In this document: piece by piece, positions 31,622-35,969 of the stretch | Position numbering within the stretch: the first letter of the stretch is position 1 | Layout of the letters: each line of letters begins with the position of its first letter | Assembly (NCBI GenBank): GCA_027460585.1 | Contig: JAPZAP010000029.1 | Span: forward strand, 1-35,969 | Direction: 5' to 3' | Origin: Candidatus Methanoperedens sp. | GTDB taxonomy: Archaea; Halobacteriota; Methanosarcinia; Methanosarcinales; Methanoperedenaceae | Length of the DNA: 35,969 nt | Translations under genes and position numbers: made by a program | Notes under the pieces: generated by a model | The model's input: only the letters and a program-made list of their open reading frames with translations | What the model was told of the DNA's origin: nothing | Databases searched by the model: none

Positions 31622-32398
31622 TTAATTGGTCGTATTTACTTCCTCTTCTATCCATTCATCATTTTCATAGACCATTATTTCTTTGACACTCCCATTTATG
31701 TAGAGAAACACCTTTTCCTGGCTCCATGTTTCTTCTCCTATATATCGACCCGGCAGGGAAACTTTCTTGAAAACAGTCTTGCCAGAAGAAACATTCCCTA
31801 TGGGAACAGATTGTTCAGAATATGTAGCACCGTTTGATTCATAAAACTCAAATATGAATTTCACGTTTGACAGGTTCTTGCCTTTGTTTACAAAAGTTAA
31901 TGTTCCCAAATCCCTGCTCCCATCCCTGCCGTAATAATCAATTTTCCATCCATACCGTTTTTGCGGCTGTTCAAGCGAATAAATCTTCTGCTCTATCCCC
32001 TGGTTATCCCTTTCAAAAGTGACCTTATTTTTAGCAATTAAAACAAGTACATCCGAAGTCCAGTATTGGGTTAATACATTCCTGTGCTCAATTATGTATG
32101 TTGCAAGCCTCTCCCCCGCTTCTATGCTTTCGTTGTTCCTGCGCTTCCATTCGATGTACATCTCTGTAGTCGCATCTGATCCTTGCGCATCTGTACGCTG
32201 CTGGATTTCTGCGACCAGGTCTAATTTCCATTCATAATCCCCATACAACCTGTTTAGATTGTCCAGTATTCCCTGGGTTTTGTTCAGGTCTGCCTGTTTA
32301 TCCCGGTTGTTGTTGTCCGCTGATTCAACACAGCCAGCAAATGCGATTATCACGGTTAGGATCAACAAAACATACAACTTTTCCATCATACTGACCAT
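31622..32398 (-). CDS. secreted lipoprotein of unknown function
   Basis: A 258-residue protein with a lipoprotein-type signal: basic start, hydrophobic core LLILTVIIAF and lipobox AFAGC with C23 as the lipid-attached residue (counting from 32398). Residues 30-120 are helical and charged; 150-240 form a beta domain with WKIDYYGRDGS, LGTLTFVNKGKNLSNVKFIF and TYSEQSVPIGNVSSGKTVF, reminiscent of the FxLyD-type domains for extracellular proteins. Starts at 32398, 32389 and 32386 are all possible. It lies 21 bases after the histidine kinase and is likely in that operon, as a possible extracellular sensor partner; this is inference from position. Confidence 0.78.
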   Translation of the reverse strand: MVSMMEKLYVLLILTVIIAFAGCVESADNNNRDKQADLNKTQGILDNLNRLYGDYEWKLDLVAEIQQRTDAQGSDATTEMYIEWKRRNNESIEAGERLATYIIEHRNVLTQYWTSDVLVLIAKNKVTFERDNQGIEQKIYSLEQPQKRYGWKIDYYGRDGSRDLGTLTFVNKGKNLSNVKFIFEFYESNGATYSEQSVPIGNVSSGKTVFKKVSLPGRYIGEETWSQEKVFLYINGSVKEIMVYENDEWIEEEVNTTN

Positions 32399-32419
32399 AA
32401 TTTCAAAGCGAAAGGGATT

Positions 32420-33490
32420 TTATGCCTTCTTTTCGAATTTCAGTGGTATTAAAAAGGTAAAAGTACTGCCTTCACCAAACTCGCTCTGGGCCCGGATATT
32501 ACCCCCACACATCTCAACAAGGTTCTTAGAAATTACAAGCCCAAGCCCCGTTCCATCGGGTTTTCTGTTTAACCCGGATTCTATATGCAGGAATTCTGAA
32601 AATAGTTTAGTCATATCTTCTTCCCTGATTCCTACGCCGGTATCCCGGACAGAAATCTTCGCCATATCGTCCTCCTTTTTTGTCGTTACTGTTACAATTC
32701 CTCCTGTATCCTTGCTGAATTTCACCGCATTATCAAGAAGATTGAAAAAAATCTGGTTGAAAATTTGCTTGTCTGCTTCTATTTGCTCCAGGGCAGGGTC
32801 AAGGTCTTTTTTGAAGAGGACATTTTTCTTTGCTGCCTTTTCTTGTATGAGGTCGATGTTTTCATTTATGGTTTCAGGGACGGATATTTTTTCAACAACG
32901 ATTTCTACCTTTCCCGTTTGTATCTTGGAGAGGTCAAGGAGATCGCTGATGATGGCAAGCAGCATGTTTGCGCTTGAGTAAATATTGTTAACGTATGTGC
33001 TCTGTTTCGAATTCAATTCATCGGTCCTTTTTTCTTTCATAAGTTCTGAAAAACCAATGATTGAATTCAAATGGGTGCGCAGCTCGTGACTCATATTGGC
33101 AATAAACTGGTTCTTGATTTTGTGCGCATACTCGATGCGCTCTTTTTCAATGCGCATATCTTCCGCTTTTTTACGCTGAGCCTCCCGTTCAACCCATGGA
33201 CGGAACAAAAATAAATAAACGACTGGCAGCAGAAAGATGGCAAACAGGGTAGGATTGAATACAACAAAAGATAGTTCGCTTCCCGAGTCTGTAAATGGAG
33301 AGAGAAAAAAAACCAGGAAAATAGGATTGAAGATTAAATTGTCAAGCCACGTAGGGAAGGATGAGCGAAAATAGGTCAGCGCCATAATAAGTATCTCGGC
33401 GCCGAATATCGTAAGAATTATAAGAAGGACAAATCTAACGAAAGCCGTATCCAGAACTAACTGCATGAATGAGCGCTGGGATTTAGTCAT
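32420..33490 (-). CDS. sensor histidine kinase, two TM helices
   Basis: A 356-residue membrane kinase. Helices at about 18-40 and 77-98 enclose a short extracellular loop of about 35 residues. A coiled linker (100-125) leads to the phosphoacceptor helix MSHELRTHLNSIIGF (H135; the usual RTPLN is RTHLN) and the ATPase domain with N box FNLLDNAVKFS (N254), G1 DTGVGI (283-288) and G2 GTGLGL (313-318). There is no PAS or HAMP domain. It starts within the stop codon of the response regulator gene (ATGA overlap), so the pair is co-translated. The ligand is unknown; the short loop suggests it reads membrane state or a partner such as the downstream lipoprotein. Confidence 0.93.
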   Translation of the reverse strand: MTKSQRSFMQLVLDTAFVRFVLLIILTIFGAEILIMALTYFRSSFPTWLDNLIFNPIFLVFFLSPFTDSGSELSFVVFNPTLFAIFLLPVVYLFLFRPWVEREAQRKKAEDMRIEKERIEYAHKIKNQFIANMSHELRTHLNSIIGFSELMKEKRTDELNSKQSTYVNNIYSSANMLLAIISDLLDLSKIQTGKVEIVVEKISVPETINENIDLIQEKAAKKNVLFKKDLDPALEQIEADKQIFNQIFFNLLDNAVKFSKDTGGIVTVTTKKEDDMAKISVRDTGVGIREEDMTKLFSEFLHIESGLNRKPDGTGLGLVISKNLVEMCGGNIRAQSEFGEGSTFTFLIPLKFEKKA

Positions 33491-33855
33491 ACTTTACCCT
33501 TGTATTTTTCTAATATTTTCAAAAAAGCAGGGACATCTAAAGGTTTTGAAGCATATGCATCAAACCCTGCCTTGAGAATTCGTTCCCTATCTCCTGTCAT
33601 GGCATAAGCAGTCAGGGCTATCACGGGAACGATTTTATAGCTTGGCATGCTTTTAATTATTTTAAAAGCCTCAAAGCCATCTATGCCTGGTAATGCTATG
33701 TCCATGATTATTAAATCATAAATTCCCTTCTCCGCTTTCTGTATTGCCTCCTCTCCATCTTTTGCCCCATCAACATCAAAGCCCTGCAACTTGAGTATCT
33801 CAAGCAAAAACTCCATGTTGAGGGGAATATCCTCAACCACCAGTATTTTTGTCAA
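33487..33855 (-). CDS. stand-alone response regulator receiver domain
   Basis: A 122-residue receiver domain with all key residues: acidic pair E8-D9, phosphoacceptor D52 in IIMDIALPG, T82 (LTAYA) and K104 (SKPLD). There is no output domain, so it must act by protein contact, as CheY-like receivers do or as an element of a phosphorelay. The start is a TTG at 33855 after a strong AAGGAGG. It is the first gene of the operon with the kinase (4-base overlap) and the lipoprotein. Confidence 0.93.
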   Translation of the reverse strand: MTKILVVEDIPLNMEFLLEILKLQGFDVDGAKDGEEAIQKAEKGIYDLIIMDIALPGIDGFEAFKIIKSMPSYKIVPVIALTAYAMTGDRERILKAGFDAYASKPLDVPAFLKILEKYKGKV

Positions 33856-33931
33856 GTTTCCTCCTTTTTAATTTCAGCTATTAAGAGTACTTCACGTTTA
33901 AACTCACTCAATTATTATTGTGATTATCATT

Positions 33932-33951
33932 AGTTTATATATATTTATAGG
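33932..33951 (-). promoter_or_regulatory. TATA region of the response regulator operon
   Basis: On the - strand, CCTATAAATATATATAAACT lies about 80-95 bases before the TTG start at 33855. It would give a transcript start near 33910 and a leader of about 50 bases ending in AAGGAGG. Confidence 0.5.
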
Positions 33952-33963
33952 TTTGCCGCCAAT

Positions 33964-33999
33964 TCCGGCGCACAGTATTGTTTTTCTTTTTAATTCAAT
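33964..33999 (-). repeat. 36-base copy of the 5' end of the 14398 membrane protein gene
   Basis: This stretch matches 14363-14398 at 33 of 36 positions by direct comparison, in the same orientation, and in the corresponding frame encodes ELKRKTILCAG as in the membrane protein. It overlaps the last codons and stop of mscS. It appears to be a relic of a duplication, with the rest of the copied gene lost. Confidence 0.65.
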
Positions 34000-35029
34000 T
34001 TAAGTCTTTCTTAATGTGTACATCCATCTGGTTAAAAGGAATCTCGATGCCTTCTTTCTTAAATCGCAAGAATATCTCCCTGAAAACATGGTCAATGACC
34101 GGATGCCTGTCATCATAATGATTTACCCAGACAATGAGTTCAAAGTTTTGTGAGGACGAAGCACATTCAATGAAACGTACAGAAGGTTCTGGTTCTTTAA
34201 GTACGAGTGGCGTTTTATCTGCAATCTCAATAAGTATTTCATCCACTTTTTTTGGATCAGTTCCATATGCTACACCAACGGGGATCTTGACCCTCACAGT
34301 CGTATCCGGCATTGAATAATTAATTATTTGCTCATTGATCACTTTAGCATTTGGTATTGTTACAATTGTATTATTGAGAGTTTTTATTTTTGTGTACCTG
34401 GGCTTTATTTCATATATATCCCCATAAACTCCTCCCATTTCCACTCTTTCACCCACCTTATATAATTGGTCAAGAGTGATCGTAACGCCCCCGAATACAT
34501 TCATTAACAGGTTCTGTGCCGCAAGAGCAAGAGCTAAACCTGCGATCCCCATTCCCGTGATAAAAGGAGTGATCTCATATCCAAGACCTGAAAGGGCGAC
34601 GATAATTCCAATGAACCATATAATATAAGTTACCGACATGTCGGCAAGCGCCACGAGCCTGTCGTCCATATCCCCTTCTGTTCTTGCTGCAATTTCATAG
34701 CCATATTCCTTGATTATGCTTTTTACCAGGGTTGCCACTATCCACGTTACGAAAATAGTGAGAATCAAGTGTCTGTACTTGTAACCATCATCATACGTGT
34801 TTATCAGATCCGCTAGATAGGGGGTCTGGTGAATGGCGTAATAAATGCCTGCAACAATGACCAGGATGTAAAGAGGTTTTCCTATTGCATGAAGAATAAT
34901 ATCATCAATTTTTGTTTTTGTCTTTTCGGCTTTCCTTATGAGGATTTTCAGCACCACATTAATAGCCAGGGCTAATAGCAGGCTTATCCCCAATGTGATT
35001 AAAGGCTTGATCAAAGTCTGGATTTCCAT
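33995..35029 (-). CDS. small-conductance mechanosensitive channel, MscS family
   Basis: A 344-residue channel with membrane helices at about 8-30, 51-70, 86-108, 130-150 and the pore helix 158-182. The pore helix GMGIAGLALALAAQNLLMN matches the Gly/Ala-rich TM3 of MscS, followed by the beta domain (GGVTITLDQLYKVGERVE, PNAKVINEQIINYS) and the C-terminal alpha/beta domain. Channels of this type open under membrane tension and release small solutes during osmotic downshock. It has no close operon partner; its end overlaps a short duplicated segment and precedes the response regulator operon on the same strand. Confidence 0.93.
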   Translation of the reverse strand: MEIQTLIKPLITLGISLLLALAINVVLKILIRKAEKTKTKIDDIILHAIGKPLYILVIVAGIYYAIHQTPYLADLINTYDDGYKYRHLILTIFVTWIVATLVKSIIKEYGYEIAARTEGDMDDRLVALADMSVTYIIWFIGIIVALSGLGYEITPFITGMGIAGLALALAAQNLLMNVFGGVTITLDQLYKVGERVEMGGVYGDIYEIKPRYTKIKTLNNTIVTIPNAKVINEQIINYSMPDTTVRVKIPVGVAYGTDPKKVDEILIEIADKTPLVLKEPEPSVRFIECASSSQNFELIVWVNHYDDRHPVIDHVFREIFLRFKKEGIEIPFNQMDVHIKKDLN

Positions 35030-35158
35030 ATCTTAGTTCTTGATGAATAAATGGTTTAAAATAACTTGCGATGTAAATTTGATGTAAATCCTAACAGGGA
35101 AAATCCTGAAAAACCATAATCGCGGGGATAAAATACACGGGAGAACTAAACCAAAACA

Positions 35159-35165
35159 TTTAAAA
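35159..35165 (+). promoter_or_regulatory. probable TATA box of the cytochrome gene
   Basis: TTTAAAA lies 36 bases before the ATG at 35201, so the transcript would start about 12-15 bases before the gene with almost no leader. The remainder of 35030-35200 shows no other feature. Confidence 0.4.
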
Positions 35166-35200
35166 CGATACAAAACCCTAATAAGCGTGGTGATTATGTA

Positions 35201-35815
35201 ATGAATGATAAGGATTCGAAGGTACCTATTTATATCGCAATCCTGATAGCGGTAATCCTGATTGCAGCCGGTGGTTATTTTGTACTGGGCGGTACATCAA
35301 AGGTGACTCCGGAAAAAACCGATACCGGGATAACTCCCGTCTCGACGGCAAAAGAGACTTTAGCAACCGCAAAAGAGACAACATCAACATCCCCAACTAC
35401 CGGGGCAACTCCGGCAGCTGTTACAGCTGCGCCGCCAAAAGTTGAAACAATAAAATGTGAACTCTGCCATACAAATCCACAGAATCTGGCACCCCACCTG
35501 AATGGAGGAAAGCTGTGTATGACATGTCATGGAAGCCAGGTGCATAATATCCATATAGGACCCGGAACAGTTGGTCTGTCATGCGATACATGCCACGGTT
35601 TCCCGCCAAAGATTCCATCTATTGATACAAACGGAACAGGACCTGGTCATTATTCAGTTTGTGAAAATTGTCATGCAGCTCCGCCAGACTCACTCAAACC
35701 AAGCTTTGGTAACCTTATAGTAGTTCATCTTTCAAGAGGAAAATATTGTACAAATTGCCATGGAACCGACATAGGAGTAATTCATGCGGCAGCACTGGCA
35801 AACGCAACGAAATAA
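35201..35815 (+). CDS. membrane-anchored pentaheme c-type cytochrome
   Basis: A 204-residue protein with a basic N-terminus and an uncleaved-looking membrane anchor (9-30), a Thr/Pro/Ala-rich linker (31-80) and a heme domain with five CxxCH motifs: CELCH (86-90), CMTCH (106-110), CDTCH (128-132), CENCH (154-158) and CTNCH (183-187). Additional His residues (H99, H115, H118, H150, H176, H195) can serve as distal ligands. The heme domain would face the outside of the cell. Multiheme cytochromes of this sort are abundant in ANME-2d and some Methanosarcinales, where they carry electrons across the cell envelope. It stands alone; no cytochrome maturation genes are in the window. Confidence 0.93.
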   Translation: MNDKDSKVPIYIAILIAVILIAAGGYFVLGGTSKVTPEKTDTGITPVSTAKETLATAKETTSTSPTTGATPAAVTAAPPKVETIKCELCHTNPQNLAPHLNGGKLCMTCHGSQVHNIHIGPGTVGLSCDTCHGFPPKIPSIDTNGTGPGHYSVCENCHAAPPDSLKPSFGNLIVVHLSRGKYCTNCHGTDIGVIHAAALANATK

Positions 35816-35839
35816 ATAAAAGGGCCACCACCCTTTTAT
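35816..35839 (+). terminator. hairpin between cytochrome and DNA ligase, covering the ligase start
   Basis: ATAAAAGGG (35816-35824) and CCCTTTTAT (35831-35839) pair perfectly over nine bases with a 6-base loop. The left arm begins right after the cytochrome stop; the right arm includes the first two bases of the ligase ATG and is followed by a T-rich run in the ligase coding sequence. It may end the cytochrome transcript or, if read through, hide the ligase start. Confidence 0.5.
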
Positions 35840-35969
35840 GACTTTTTTTGAAAAATTTGCCAAAGTATGCAGCACCATAGAAAATATTTCCGGTTCTTTA
35901 GAAATTACATCTGTGGTTGCACAACTTCTCAAGGAAGTGAGTGATGAAGAGCTTCCTATTGTTACGCGC
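35838..35969 (+). CDS. lig: ATP-dependent DNA ligase, N-terminal fragment, cut by window edge
   Basis: The first 44 residues, up to the right edge, read MTFFEKFAKVCSTIENISG and then SLEITSVVAQLLKEVSDEEL. This matches the N-terminal DNA-binding domain of archaeal ATP-dependent DNA ligases (FAxxCexIE..SgsLEmT..vaxLL). The catalytic KxDG motif lies beyond the window. The start at 35838 is set by this match; no ribosome binding site is visible, and the ATG is in the arm of a hairpin. Confidence 0.78.
   Translation, partial: MTFFEKFAKVCSTIENISGSLEITSVVAQLLKEVSDEELPIVTR

Overview
The window looks like chromosomal DNA from a methane-metabolising archaeon of the order Methanosarcinales, most plausibly an ANME-2 / Candidatus Methanoperedens-like lineage. 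The evidence is an archaeal information-processing gene set (aIF5B, S19e, PDCD5-type DNA-binding protein, archaeal ATP-dependent DNA ligase), archaeal ApgM, the membrane heterodisulfide reductase pair HdrE-HdrD (known from cytochrome-containing methanogens and ANME archaea), a membrane-anchored pentaheme c-type cytochrome, and very large, sequon-rich surface proteins. The genus-level assignment is inference; no marker RNA gene is present.

Layout. 1-4509: housekeeping genes on the + strand (3' end of aIF5B, a tail-anchored small protein, apgM, SemiSWEET, pyrD-pyrK). 4553-4777: a decayed fragment of a flavin disulfide reductase on the - strand. 4840-8259: a compact + strand cluster joining a G-protein-like signalling cassette (KaiC-like ATPase; KaiC-like/small-GTPase fusion; Roadblock/LC7 protein) to a YhbY RNA-binding protein, S19e and PDCD5. 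8246-9463: cysS on the - strand, convergent with and overlapping PDCD5. 9656-12005: hdrED, with an unusual Ala/Pro/Lys-rich tail on HdrD and a terminator hairpin. 12103-13273: three small + strand genes (thioredoxin-like, zinc ribbon, unknown). 13274-16659: an accessory stretch with CPHC thioredoxin-like protein, small membrane protein, coiled-coil protein, two adjacent helical-repeat proteins and several inverted repeats. 16660-31599: the surface region, with a 3279-residue repeat protein, a tail-fibre-like secreted protein and a small secreted peptide on the - strand, divergent from a winged-helix regulator and an 882-residue DUF11-type surface protein. 31622-33855: response regulator, histidine kinase and lipoprotein. 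33995-35029: MscS channel. 35201-35815: pentaheme cytochrome. 35838 to the edge: start of DNA ligase.

How the pieces fit. HdrDE would reduce the CoM-S-S-CoB heterodisulfide (or run in reverse during methane oxidation) at the membrane, and the pentaheme cytochrome could serve extracellular electron flow. The surface region seems to be one functional locus: the giant protein and the DUF11 protein have unrelated ectodomains but end in the same transmembrane helix plus single cytoplasmic TPR, nearly identical at DNA level in the TPR-coding part. That suggests a common cytoplasmic partner. The most system-like observations are this shared tail and the KaiC / KaiC-GTPase / Roadblock cassette, whose KaiC domains have degenerate nucleotide sites while the GTPase is intact and whose last gene is translationally coupled to a ribosome-associated factor.
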